DNA from: Merluccius polli | Taxonomy: Eukaryota; Chordata; Actinopteri; Gadiformes; Merlucciidae | Assembly (NCBI GenBank): GCA_030340625.1 | Contig: JAOPHQ010005145.1 | Coordinates: 62,001-126,000, forward strand | Direction: 5' to 3' | DNA: 64,000 nucleotides | In this document: positions 12,301 through 26,700 of the stretch, piece after piece | How positions within the stretch are numbered: position 1 is the stretch's first letter | Layout of the letters: every line of letters begins with the position of its first letter | Translations under genes and position numbers: made by a program | The notes under the pieces: model-generated | What the model was told of the DNA's origin: nothing | The model's database searches: none | The model's input: only the letters and a program-made list of their open reading frames with translations

Positions 12301-15300
12301 GAACATGTTAATATCACAGAGCATGTTAACACCTCAGAACATGTTAACACCTCAGAACATGTTAATATCACAGAACATGTTAACACCTCAGAACATGTTA
12401 ATATCACAGAACATGTTAACACCTCAGAACATGTTAATATCACAGAACATGTTAACACCTCAGAACATGTTAATATCACATAACATGTTAACACCTCAGG
12501 ACATGTTAATATCACAGAGCATGTTAACACCTCAGAACATGTTAACACCTCAGAACATGTTAACACCTCAGAACATGTTAATATCACAGAGCATGTTAAC
12601 ACCTCAGAACATGTTAACACCTCGGAACATGTTAATATCACAGAACATGTTAACACATCAGAACATGTTAATATCACAGAACATGTTAACACCTCAGAAC
12701 ATGTTAACACCTCAGAACATGTTAATATCACAGAACATGCTAACACCTCAGAACATGTTAATATCACAGAGCATGTTAACACCTCAGAACATGTTAATAT
12801 CACAGAGCATGTTAACACCTCAGAACATGTTAACACCTCAGAACATGTTAATATCACAGAGCATGTTAACACCTCAGAACATGTTAACACCTCAGAACAT
12901 GTTAACACCTCAGAACATGTTAATATCACAGAGCATGTTAACACCTCAGAACATGTTAACACCTCAGAACATGTTAATATCACAGAGCATGTTAACACCT
13001 CAGAACATGTTAATATCACAGAGCATGTTAACACCTCAGAACATGTTAACACCTCAGAACATGTTAACACCTCAGAACATGTTAACACCTCAGAACATGT
13101 TAATATCACATAACATGTTAACACCTCAGGACATGTTAATATCACAGAGCATGTTAACACCTCAGAACATGTTAACACCTCAGAACATGTTAATATCACA
13201 GAGCATGTTAACACCTCAGAACATGTTAATATCACAGAGCATGTTAACACCTCAGAACATGTTAACACCTCAGAACATGTTAATATCACAGAACATGTTA
13301 ACACCTCAGAACATGTTAATATCACAGAACATGTTAACACCTCAGAACATGTTAATATCACATAACATGTTAACACCTCAGAACATGTTAATATCACAGA
13401 GCATGTTAACACCTCAGAACATGTTAACACCTCAGAACATGTTAATATCACAGAACATGTTAACACATCAGAACATGTTAATATCACAGAACATGTTAAC
13501 ACCTCAGAACATGTTAACACCTCAGAACATGTTAATATCACAGAACATGCTAACACCTCAGAACATGTTAATATCACAGAGCATGTTAACACCTCAGAAC
13601 ATGTTAACACCTCAGAACATGTTAATATCACAGAGCATGTTAACACCTCAGAACATGTTAACACCTCAGAACATGTTAACACCTCAGAACATGTTAATAT
13701 CACAGAACATGTTAACACCACAAAACACGCTACAGCACAGAACACACCAACATGACATGCCACTTGCACTAACACAACACCTCAGAACACACTTCAGAAT
13801 GTCCCTCACACGTTTCCTTCCCTTCTCCCCCCTCACAGGTGAAGGTGGTGCTGATGGTGACGGAGGGCATGTGCAGCGTGGCCTTCAACGAGAAACACAC
13901 ACAGGAAGTGGACCTGGCAGCGGGGGGGTCGGTGGTGGTGCCCTACACGATAATGCCCCTGGTGGTGGGGAGTCTTCCTGTGCAGGTGATGGTGTTGGGG
14001 CGGGGCATGACGGGCGGAGACCGCGTCGAGAAGATACTTCGCGTGGTGGTCAGTCTCTTCCTGGTCCCGTTTCCTTTCTCACATTTCAAGTGTCAAGTTT
14101 GCTGCTTCGAAGTGACGTTCATGTTTCATGTTTCCTGGTTCAAGTTTACTGTTTCATGTTTTAAATGACAGCAGCTTGATTTGTTTGTTTTTTTTGGGTG
14201 GGGGTTTATTGATGGTGACAGCCATTCTAAATGTATGTACTGGAGAAAATGTCTGACTATGGAGATCATGTTCTAATGAAAATAATGTTATTTATAATAC
14301 AATAATGATTTTTACAAATACGTCATAATGTGAAGTACAAAACCAAACCGTTCCTTTCAGCTGGAGGGGGTGCAGAAGACACATATCCGCAGTTTTGTGT
14401 TGAACCCGTTGGCCAACGGCGGTAAGCTAATTCTATCTAAGTTCTATTCAGACAGTGTTTTCAAATAGCCTGACAGCTACCATAGCAACGAGCACGTCAA
14501 CGACCATATGAACTAATAATAATAATCATAAATCAGTAATTGCACTTATGTAGCACTTTTAAAGGAGAAGTCCAATTAGATAGCCAGGACAGTCGCCATG
14601 ACAGCGGGGTTAGCACCCCTCCTCTTGTCCTGGTCCTGACCGCAGGGAGTCCAGCGTCTCATCCGAAAGACGTAAACGAGAGCTAAGAGCCAAAAGGCCC
14701 ATGCTAGCGTCACTGCTGTTCATCCTCCTAACAGGAAACCAGACTATCCGTCTGCACAAGGTGGAGCTGGAGTCGGTGGTTCCCAAATCCAGTCCTCAGA
14801 CCTACATTTACATCAAAGGTTAGCCCCCCCCCCCCCCCCCATCCTCACCAGGCACTTCCTTCATATTGACTTTTATTCATCCTTTTTTCACACAATACCA
14901 ACCAGGTACCTGCGGCCACTGAACATAGACTCAGAGTTTCAGAGTCCATCTCATTGTTCTGTTCCCTTTGTTCCACTCATCTTTTGCTCTCATCTTCCCA
15001 TCTTCTCATCCACAAACCCCATCTCCTCCCACGCTCCCCTCTCTCTCTCTCTGTCTCTCTCTCTCTCTCTCCCTCTGTCCCCCCCCCCCCACCAGGCAAC
15101 GTGCTTGCGGACAGCATCGACAACTCCATCAGCGACGACTCCTTGGCCGCCCTGATCCGCATGCCGGGCGGCTGCGTGGAGCAGAACCTGGCCAGCATCA
15201 TCCTGCCCCTCATCGCCACCCTCTACCTGGACCGCACCCAAGGCTGGGAGAGTGTGGGCGTGCAGCGCAAGGCTGAGGCCCTCACCTACATCACAAGAGG

Positions 15301-18300
15301 TGGTGGTGGTGGAGGGTGGATGGATGGTGGCAAAGTATTTGGTTTAATAGAGCAGACACAGGCAACAGTTATCATGGTTCCCATGGTCTGCAACTACTTG
15401 TGCACGTGTGATATAAGGGAGCGAAAGGTAAAGTTAGAAGTGGTTCCCACAGTCTAGGCTAGGAGGCTCCTTGTGTCTGAGATGGTTAGCAGTACATAGT
15501 AGAATCAGGGGGGAAGTTCTTTAAAAACTAAAGGAGTGAGGTGAAATACTGAGAGTCTGTCCTGGGGAAAAGGGGAGAGGCACATACGGCATTGCTGTAG
15601 TGTTATATTGGTCATATTGTATTATATATTCAGGGTGTCCGCAAATCCTTAAAAAGTCTTAAAAAGTCTTAAATTCATGTTTCTAAATTTAAGGCCTTAA
15701 AAAGTCTTAAATTCATGTTTCTAAATTTAAGGCCTTAAAAATTCTTAAATTCATGTTTCTAACTTTAAGGCCTTAAAAAGTCTTAAATTCATGTTTCTAA
15801 CTTTAAGGCCTTAAAAAGTCTTAAATTCATGTTTCTAAATGTAAGGCCTTAAAAAGTCTTAAATTTGTTAAAAATGTCATATGCTGGTCTTAAATACTGT
15901 AACTTAAGGTCTTAAATTTGTCGGGGCAGGACTATTTATTTATTTATTTTTCTGGCGGGACTTTTGGGGAAGGACGTGTAGAGAGGCTTCTTTCTTGCTA
16001 GCTGCATATATAAACGGTTATCAGCGCCTGCTAGCTGGTCTGCTATGCTTGGGTTGTAATACAGCGGATCCCCCCCACCCTCACGTGGTTTGGGTCTTAC
16101 ATTTCATTCAAGGTGGTATTAAAAAGGTCTTAAAAAGTCTTAAATTTGACTTGCTGAAACCTGCAGATACCATGATATTGTATTATATAGTGCCAGCAGA
16201 GGAAGGGAGCTCTCTTTGAGGTGCAGAGAGATTTATAAAGTCTTATTTAATTAACTGTATATTTGAGAAGCCCATATGTGTTATGTGGTGTGTGGTTCAT
16301 ATTTCCACGACCGTTGGGTGGATGGATGATAGCTAGGATGGATGGATGGAGGATAGCTAGGATGGATGGATGGATGATAGCTAGGATGGATGGATGACTG
16401 ATAGCTAGAATGGATGGATGAATGATAGCTGGGATGGATGGATGGTCGCTAGGATGGGTGGATGGATGGATGGATGATAGCTAGGATGGATGAATGGATG
16501 GTAGCTAGGATGGATGGTAGCTAGGATGGATGGATGGATGGTAGCTAGGATGGATGGCTGATGGATGATCACTGAGTAGATGATTGGATGGAGTGAGAGA
16601 ATGCTAGTGAAGTGATGAAGTGAAAGTATTTCGGTAGTATTATTATGAAGGATTTCTTTGTGTCTTTCCAGGCTATGAGAAACAGCTGGCGTACCGTAAA
16701 CATGACGGCTCCTACCCCCCCTACATGAGGGAAGGCTCCAGTACATGGTGCGCTATTTACATTACTACTCCTAAAGAGCTGAGTGCCTCAATCTGCACAT
16801 CAGCCAAGCAGGCAAACCCAAAGGTTTGGAAACACGTGAGGGATAATGTACAGCGAGCCGGTCAATATGTAAGGATAATGTGCAGCAGGTCATTATGTAA
16901 GAGAAATGTGCAGCAGGTCATTATGTAAGGGTAATGTACAGCAGGTCATTATGTAAGGATAATGTGCAGCAGGTCATTATGTAAGGATAATGTACAGCAG
17001 GTCATTATGTAAGGATAATGTGCAGCAGGTCATTATGTAAGAATAATGTACAGCAGGTCATTATGTCACGATAATGTACAGCAGGTCATTATGAAAGGAT
17101 AATGTACAGCAGGTCATTATGTAAGATAAATGTGCAGCAGGTCATTATGTAAGGATAATGTACAGCAGGTCATTATGTAAGGGTAATGTACAGCAGGTAA
17201 TTATGAAAGGATAATGTACAGCAGGTCATTATGTAAGGGTAATGTACAGCAGGTCATTATGTAAGAGAAATGTGCAGCAGGTCATTATGTAAGGATAATG
17301 TACAGCAGGTCATTATGTAAGGGTAATGTACAGCAGGTAATTATGAAAGGATAATGTACAGCAGGTCATTATGTAAGGGTAATGTACAGCAGGTAATTAT
17401 GAAAGGATAATGTACAGCAGGTAATTATGAAAGGATAATGTACAGCAGGTAATTATGTAGGGGTAATGTACAGCAGGTCATTATGTAAGGGTAATGTACA
17501 GCAGGTAATTATGAAAGGATAATGTACAGCAGGTCATTATGTCAGGATAACGTACAGCAGGTCATTATGTAAGGATAATGTACAGCAGGTCATTATGTAA
17601 GGATAATGTACAGCAGGTCATTATGTAAGGATAATGTACAGCAGGTCATTATGTAAGGATAATGTACAGCAGGTCATTATGTCAGGATAATGTACAGCAG
17701 GTCATTATGTAAGGGTAATGTACAGCAGGTCATTATGCAAGGATGATGTACAGCAGGTCATTATGTAAGGATAATGTACAGCAGGTCATTATTTCAGGAT
17801 AATGTACAGCAGGTCATTATGTAAGGGTAATGTACAGCAGGTAATTATGAAAGGATAATGTACAGCAGGTCATTATGTAAGGGTAATGTACAGCAGGTAA
17901 TTATGAAAGGATAATGTACAGCAGGTAATTATGAAAGGATAATGTACAGCAGGTAATTATGTAGGGGTAATGTACAGCAGGTCATTATGTAAGGGTAATG
18001 TACAGCAGGTAATTATGAAAGGATAATGTACAGCAGGTCATTATGTCAGGATAACGTACAGCAGGTCATTATGTAAGGATAACGTACAGCAGGTCATTAT
18101 GTAAGGATAATGTACAGCAGGTCATTATGTAAGGATAATGTACAGCAGGTCATTATGTAAGGGTAATGTACAGCAGGTAATTATGAAAGGATAATGTACA
18201 GCAGGTCATTATGTAAGGGTAATGTACAGCAGGTAATTATGAAAGGATAATGTACAGCAGGTCATTATGTAAGGATAATGTACAGCAGGTCATTATGTAG

Positions 18301-19193
18301 GGGTAATGTACAGCAGGTCATTATGTAAGGGTAATGTACAGCAGGTAATTATGAAAGGATAATGTACAGCAGGTCATTATGTCAGGATAATGTACAGCAG
18401 GTCATTATGTAAGGATAATGTACAGCAGGTCATTATGTCAGGATAATGTACAGCAGGTCATTATGTAAGGGTAATGTACAGCAGGTAATTATGAAAGGAT
18501 AATGTACAGCAGGTCATTATGTAAGGGTAATGTACAGCAGGTAATTATGAAAGGATAATGTACAGCAGGTCATTATGTCAGGATAACGTACAGCAGGTCA
18601 TTATGTAAGGATAATGTACAGCAGGTCATTATGTAAGGATAATGTACAGCAGGTCATTATGTAAGGATAATGTACAGCAGGTCAGTATGAAAGGATAATG
18701 TACAGCAGGTCATTATGTAAGGATAATGTACAGCAGGTCATTATGTAAGGGTAATGTGCAGCAGGTCATTATGTCAGGATAATGTACATGTGTAATAAGT
18801 TAATAATAATTATAGCCATGCTAACGGCTTGTCCCAGGGTCACAGCGTTCGTGGTGAAGGTGTTTTCCATGGCCTACTCCCTGGTGAAGGTGGAGGAGCA
18901 GCAGGTGTGTGAAGCACTGCTCTACCTGCTGAACAACAAGCAGCAGGAAGATGGAAGCTTCAGGGAGGACAACCCTGTCTACAGCACCACCATGACGGTA
19001 CACACACACACACACACACACACACACTGTCTACAGCACCACCATGACGGTACACACACACACACACACACACACACACTGTCTACAGCACCACCATGAC
19101 GGTACACACACACACACACACACACACACTGTCTACAGCACCACCATGACGGTACACACACACACACACACTGTCTACAGCACCACCATGACG

Positions 19194-19227
<34 letters not shown>

Positions 19228-19247
19228 TCTACAGCACCACCATGACG

Positions 19248-19281
<34 letters not shown>

Positions 19282-19301
19282 TCTACAGCACCACCATGAC
19301 G

Positions 19302-19335
<34 letters not shown>

Positions 19336-20671
19336 TCTACAGCACCACCATGATGGTACACACACACACACACACACTGTCTACAGCACCACCATGACGG
19401 TACACACACACACACACACTGTCTACAGCACCACCATGACGGTACACACACACACACACACACACTGTCTACAGCACCACCATGACGGTACACACACACA
19501 CACACACACACACTGTCTACAGCACCACCATGACGGTACACACACACACACACACACACACACTGTCTACAGCACCACCATGACGGTACACACACAATAT
19601 GTAGCTAGTGTTTATGGTCTGTGTTTATGATAGTGTGTGTGTGTGTGACTGCCCCATCATGCGTTGCTAGGGTGGTCTCCGGGGCGGCGAGGCCAAGACC
19701 ACACTGACCGCCTTTGTGCTCATCGCCCTCGCCGAGGCCAGGGGGGCCGGCGTCCGCTGCAGCGGGAACTCTGAGGTGAGGGCCTGGTCGCCGTGGTAAC
19801 CCATTGGTCCATGGACGACGTGCCTGGTCGCCGTGGTAACCCATTGGTCGTGGCTGCCCTTTGGTTGTTTGATCGATCATGTGACCAACACTGATTTTTG
19901 TATATACTTTTTAATTTTAATTTGCAGTGGTGAAGCCCCTAGTAGTAGGTGTGGCAGTAGATGTGGTAGAGGTATAAGTAATATATAATACAATAATATA
20001 ATATAGAATAGAATAGAATAGAATATACTTTATTAATCCCTTGCGGGAAATTCTTTTGTCACAGTGCTCCAGTGTACAAAGGTAACTTCTCAATATTATA
20101 GCAGCAAAAAACTATAGAATAAATAAGAATAAATCCAAGAATAGAATTACAAAGGTAAAAGAATATGAATAAAATAAGAATACATTTACAAAGTTAAAAA
20201 TTACAAAGTTAAAAACGATAAGAATAAACCTCAAACCTCAAACCCCCCCCCCCCATATCAACAATATGTACAGAGGAAATATAAGCATATTTATCATACA
20301 GTACAGTTGTATAGTTTAATGGCCACAGGCAGGAATGATTTCCTGTGGCGCTCTGTGGTGCAGCGTGGTGGAATGAGTCTCTTGCTGATGCTTTTATCCA
20401 AAGCGTCCACTAAATGGCAAAGCGTTCCAGTACCTTGAGTGCATGCATTTTCAGCATGGGTGGTCCCGGTGGGAACGACTAGGTGGTAATATCAGTGTGC
20501 TGTGTGCAGGACAGGGCAGCTAACTACCTGAAAGGGCAGCTGCAGAGGAAGCGGCAGAGGCCTTACACTGTGGCCATCTCCGCCTACGCCCTGACGCTGC
20601 TGGGGACAGACCCGCGCTACGACCCCACCAGGCCACTCCTCCGTGCTCTTTCAGGTTATCTACCTGTCTGG

Positions 20672-20705
<34 letters not shown>

Positions 20706-23700
20706 GTCTGTAATGGTTCTTTCCCTCCAGAGGGGAGTTATTGGGCTGACAGTGAGAGTCATCTCTTCTCGCTGGAAGCCACTGGATACGGCCTGCTGGC
20801 TTTGCTCAAGAGCGGCCGGCTCAAGGAAGCCGCCGCGCCCTTCAACTGGCTCAACAGCCAGCGGCGGAGGGGAGGGGGCTACGGATCCACACAGGTAAAC
20901 CCCCACCCCCACTTCCTGTTTGGTTGCTTAACGAGCCAATCAGGTTTCACTTTTTCACATTCCCATTGGTTTAACATATTCACATCTTGCTTATTTTACT
21001 GCACTAAATATTTGGTCTTGGGGACAAAAGTACCTCCACAGTTTGGGAACCGCCAGTGCACTACAAAACAAGAGCGCAGATCAAACTCACTGATTTCATC
21101 TCCCCGTGTCTGTTCTACGTCCCCCCCCCCCCCCAGCCCACCATGGTGGTTCTGCAGGCTCTTTCAGAGTACCTGGTCCTGAGACCCCCTGGTCAGGACA
21201 CCTTCCTGCAGGTGGACCTCAAGGTGCCGGGCCGCACCGAAATGCAGTTCCGCTTTGAGCCCCAGACCGACTTCTCGGCGCCCACTATCAAGGTGAGAAC
21301 CATCCGCCGGACTTGGAGATGGAGTTAAACCACACTGTAGCACAAGATAGGAGTTACACTGTAGCCCACGATAGGAGTTACACTGTAGCACACGATAGGA
21401 GTTACACTGTAGCACAAGATAGGAGTTACACTGTAGCACAAGATAGGAGTTACACTGTAGCACATGATAGGAGTTACACTGTAGTACAAGATAGGAGTTA
21501 CACTGTAGCACAAGATAGGAGTTACACTGTAGCACAAGATAGGAGTTACACTGTAGTACAAGATAGGAGTTACACTGTAGCACAAGATAGGAGTTACACT
21601 GTAGCACATGATAGGAGTTACACTGTAGCACATGATAGGAGTTACACTGTAGCACACAGCGTTACACTGTAGCACACGATAGGAGTTACACTGTAGCCCA
21701 CGATAGGAGTTACACTGTAGCACACAGAGTTACACTGTAGCCCACGATAGGAGTTACACTGTAGCACACAGAGTTACACTGTAGCACACAGAGTTACACT
21801 GTAGCACACAGAGTTACACTGTAGCACACAGAGTTACACTGTAGCACACAATAGGAGTTACACTGTAGCACACAGAGTTACACTGTAGCACACGATAGGA
21901 GTTACACTGTAGTACACAGAGTTACACTGTAGTACACAGAGTTACACTGTAGCACACAGAGTTACACTGTAGCACACAATAGGAGTTACACTGTAGCACA
22001 CAGAGTTACACTGTAGCACACAGAGTTACACTGTAGCACACAGAGTTACACTGTAGCACAAGATAGAAGTTACACTGTAGCACATAATAGGAGTTACACC
22101 ACTACTGAGTTTTACTGGAAGCCAAGTTCTTCATTTTAGTAGTCGACTAGTCGTCGTGTAAGAAAGACACACAGAGAGGACTTCTAGGTAACAATAAAAT
22201 TTTTATTTTGTAACACAGAAAGTTGGATGTCACACTATGTAGGAGTTTATGAATAAGTAAATTCATAGCAATTTGGTTATTCTGAACAAAATAACCAGTT
22301 GTCCTCGAGAGAGAGTCCGGCACATGTTTCCAATGGCAGCTTGGTTGCCATGACGACGGATGTAAACACATAAACAATAGCCTAGTGCTGTATATTTAGC
22401 ACGACATATATAATCCTGGGAAAAGAAATGTTGACATATATTTGGCATATCATGAGATAAATAAACAATTAAGACAGGGACACAAGATTAACACTGGGAA
22501 CATGTAGTTTTCATTTCATGGGGCCTTTAAACACTGCAACAATGAACAACAGTGTTTTACATTTCACATTATTACGGCGCTTTGAGCATATTGTTAAGTG
22601 TTGTCATGGAAACATCAGGTCTAAAGCTGTATTTGACCGTTGTTGTTAACATTGGATTTGTCGCGTATTGATTCAGACCTGTTGAAAGGCAGAGGTGTCC
22701 TCTTATGGAAAAATAATGACCACAGTCATCAGAACGATTATTTAACGATGCTGTATATGCTGTAGATGAAGTATAATAGTCTAATGTTCCTCATCCCTGC
22801 TGTGCTGCCAGGCACCGCTCTACCAGGATTTTGACGTGGAGGCCAGAGAGTATAGATATAGTACAGTAATAGTAAGAGTCTAGTATAGTCTAATGTTCCT
22901 CATCCCTGCTGCCAGGCACCACTCGACCAGGAGTTTGAAGTGGAGGCGAGGGGAAATGGACAAGGCATCCTGGAGGTAAGCATCTTCCTGGAAGGGAACT
23001 CCAACTTTTGCTTCATAACTTTTGATACAGCATAGATGTCACCATTTCTTATATTTGACCATGTGCTCATTAAGACACTTAAAACGGTAGACTTTTGCTG
23101 TGTTGGGAATCGCATACTAACGTACCATTCATACTGAGTAAGACATACAATTGAGTATGTAGTGCGTGCACACTGCATAGTATGTGGATTTTGTGTATGC
23201 GAAAAATTCCCAGATGCATACTAGATTAGGAAGAATTTCTGAGTACGCGGCGTAAGCTTACTAGACATACTCAGCTGCCCCACAATGCATTGCGTCTCTT
23301 CAGACGTCACCTCACACCTCCGAAAACCTTGGAGCCAATTTCCAAACAGGCGTCATTTAGATAAACTGACCACACAGTGGAAATCCACAGGGTGACTTTA
23401 TCCACTGAAATAAAAAACTCAATAAAGCGACATATAAACTGTCAAATAAAACAGCTTTCAGCCTGCTTTCAAATCACCGCTATCGCCGCCTGTTGGTGAA
23501 ATGCACTCTGGGATACTTAGCTATATACTTCTGCTGGTAATGCCATACATTACTCATTGAGTATGTAGTAGGCAGTACGTTAGTATGCGGTTCCCAACAC
23601 AGCCTTTGACCCCAGGTGGCGATGTTCTACAACCAACTTCATGAAGTGGAAGAGAAAGTCCCCTGCCCACACTTTGAGCTGGAGGTGGCTACAGAAGTAT

Positions 23701-26700
23701 CCAGCGGTAAGTGTGGTCTTCTCCCCAAAAGCTGTCTTCAATCCGCTATGATGAGGTACGGGTATTACCGGCGCTATCTATCACAACATATACAGCAAAG
23801 GCCATCAAAGTGTTCCAGGATCATATGAAGTGAGTGCTGGTGTGTTGAACTGATATTGTTGTCGTGTGTAAACTGGGATTTGTGACATTACATTATATGT
23901 AAAGACAATTTTAGGTTATAAATGTTAACTTTGTTCTGAAGTTGTCAACATTGGAAGAAAAGACTGTCGAAATAGAGGAATGGAAGTAAATGTAAGGACA
24001 AATTTCAACAAATTAAATTTATATTCTGTATTATTCTAAGGATGTTGTGATGTAATTTAATACCATAACATGCCGTGTCATCACTGGACCGTAAACCGCA
24101 CACTGCAGTCTGTTCAAAGTGCCCCCTGTGGGAACAGTTCAAGGTCAAATGTGCTCAAGCTCTTCCTTTTACAGAGAAGCCTCCAGCAGATGTTATAAAG
24201 TCTCACCAGATCACCATCCGTGTGAGGTACGTCTACTACTGCTTTACTACTACTACTACTACTACTACTACTACAACCACTACTACTACTACTACTACTA
24301 CTACATTACATTTAGGGCATTTAGCAGATGCTTTTGTCCAAAGCGACTTACAATAAGTACATTTGTTAGGAGAAAGTGCAACACTAAACCGCTATCAGTA
24401 GTCTAGTAGTAGTATCAGAGTCAGGATTTCACAAGAACAAGTTTCAAGCACACCTAATTGCCTAATTAACCGATTGCTAGAACACAAAAGAGATAAGTGC
24501 GAAAATACTAAGCGCAGAATATCAAAGTAAGACACAGGAACTATAAACACAGAATGATTGCAAAGTGTTTTTTTTCTTTATTAGAAGGGGGGGGGGGTAA
24601 GTAGAGAAAGGAGGCTAAGCGGGGTCCAGGTGACCTCTGAACGGGTGAGTCTTTAGTCTCTTGCGGAAGCAGGTGATGGACTCTGCGATCCTCATGTCAG
24701 CAGGGAGCTCGTTCCACCATAGCGGCGCCAAGACAGGGAAGAGTTGTGACTTGGCTGTGTGACCTATGCTTGCTCTCAGGGATGGCCGGCCGAGGTAGTT
24801 GCGTGGAGGGCTCTAGCGTGGGGTCTGACTACTGCTTGGCAGTAGGTCGGGGCGGTTGTGTTGACGGCCTTGTAGGTCGGTACCATCGTCTTGAATCTGA
24901 TACGAGCTGCTACGAGCTGGTGGTTCACAGTGTCACCGGTGAGAGGGACGAGGCTCTGGCTGCGTGGAGAGACTCTGTCACCGTGAGGAGGGCCGTCTCA
25001 GTGGAGTGTGCAGTCTTGAAACCTGACTGATTAGGATCAAGCAGGTTGTTATGTGAGAGATAGGAGGACAGTTGTATAGCACCTTTCTTTACCTTATTAA
25101 TATTCAACATTTAATGACGCTTCCTTCCACCAAAATGTGTGCCTCAGGGCACGAGGGCCCATGGACGTCCGAATGGTGGTGCTGGATATCAGCCTCCCCA
25201 CCGGCTTCACCCCCGACCACTCTGACCTGGAGAGGGTAATACACATCACTAGGAAAGGGGGAAGAGTACAGTACTAAAATGAATTGGTAACCTGCAAATT
25301 TACGCCCTGTTTTATTTTATTACACATACCTTACCTGCAGGTATGGTAATATGCGGTAAGATGCATGTCACGTGTTAATTATGAGGTGAAATGAAGGTAA
25401 AATACACATAATTACCACCAAAATCGGGGCATCAATTGACCTAATAATTAATTGTATTTATATAGAGGGCCCAGGAGATGATTGGGGGGACATGTTGGTG
25501 CAAGAGCCAGGTTGGGAACTGGGCCAGGACATCAGGAGTTAACCTGGTGCAGTCTCACTTGGAATAAACCCGAGGGCTAATAACCTCACAACCTGTTAGC
25601 CGTTCTCAACATAGGCCGACATAAACATGTGGGACTACCGACTAACGCTAGAAGGAAGTTTTAGCAAATACTGAACCATGTCAGTCATGTGACGGTTTGT
25701 GACTGCAGAGCACAGAGCACATGTCCGTGTTCCTCCAGAGTATCTATTCACGCATCAAGCTGACCGCTCTTTATGTTTGTATTCCACTTCCAGCTCAGCA
25801 ACTCGGTGGACCACTACATCAGCCACTTCCAGGTGGTGGACAACCTGAGCGATAGAGGCTCTCTCATCATCCACCTCTTCAAGGTGAAACTGCTCCCTAG
25901 CTGCTCGTGCATGCAAACAGGTCGACTGCGGACTTTGGGGTTCGAACCCAGAACCTTTCGGTTCCAAATCTTTTCATTTTTAGGGTGTGAAAATGTTTTC
26001 CGACCCCAAATGTCCTCGTGAACATTAACATTGCACCACACTCAGTGATTAGTAGTAGTTCGACCAGGGCTATGAATCATTATATATAATATTGTACTTG
26101 ACTATACTATATAGCTGTTACTAGTCTCTGCTATACAATACAAATACTCCTTCAGCTCTCTTCTGCTGCACTGTAGTGAACGCTGTACCCTGTTCCCTCT
26201 CCACTCCTTACCCTCCATGGTCTCCTCAGGTGTCCCACAAGGAGCCAGAGATCCTCATATTCAGGCTTCAGCAGAACTTCAACGTGGGCCTCCTCCAGCC
26301 CTCCTCTGTCACAGTCTACGAGTACTACAACCCAGGTAGGGAAAACCGGTGAACTACAACCCAGGTAGATACATGTGAACTAGAAACCAGTTAGGGAATA
26401 GATGGAAACTACAACCCAGGTAGATACATGTGAACTAGAAACCAGTTAGGGAATAGATGGAAACTACAACGCAGGTAGATACATGTGAACTAGAAACCAG
26501 TTAGGGAATAGATGTAAACTACAACCCAGGTAGATAAATACATGTGAACTACAACCCAGGTAGATACATACATGTGAACTACAACCCAGGTAGATACATG
26601 TGAACACTACAACCCAGGTAGATACATACATGTGAACTACAACCCAGGTAGATAAATACATGTGAACTACAACCCAGGTAGATAAATACATGTGAACTAC

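Noticed and set aside
11163..13775. 870-residue minus-strand and 943-residue plus-strand ORFs
   Set aside because: Strictly periodic translation of an 18-bp minisatellite open on both strands; no domain, start context or non-repeat coding part.
14977..15241. Minus-strand ORFs over the thioester exon
   Set aside because: Antisense shadows of a strong coding exon plus the CT tract.
16838..18787. Possible CRISPR-like array of 28-bp repeats
   Set aside because: Repeats are directly tandem with no unique spacers, inside a eukaryotic intron.
22147..22448. Minus-strand ORFs of 61-76 residues in a C3 intron
   Set aside because: No known domain, AT-rich DNA, lengths expected by chance.
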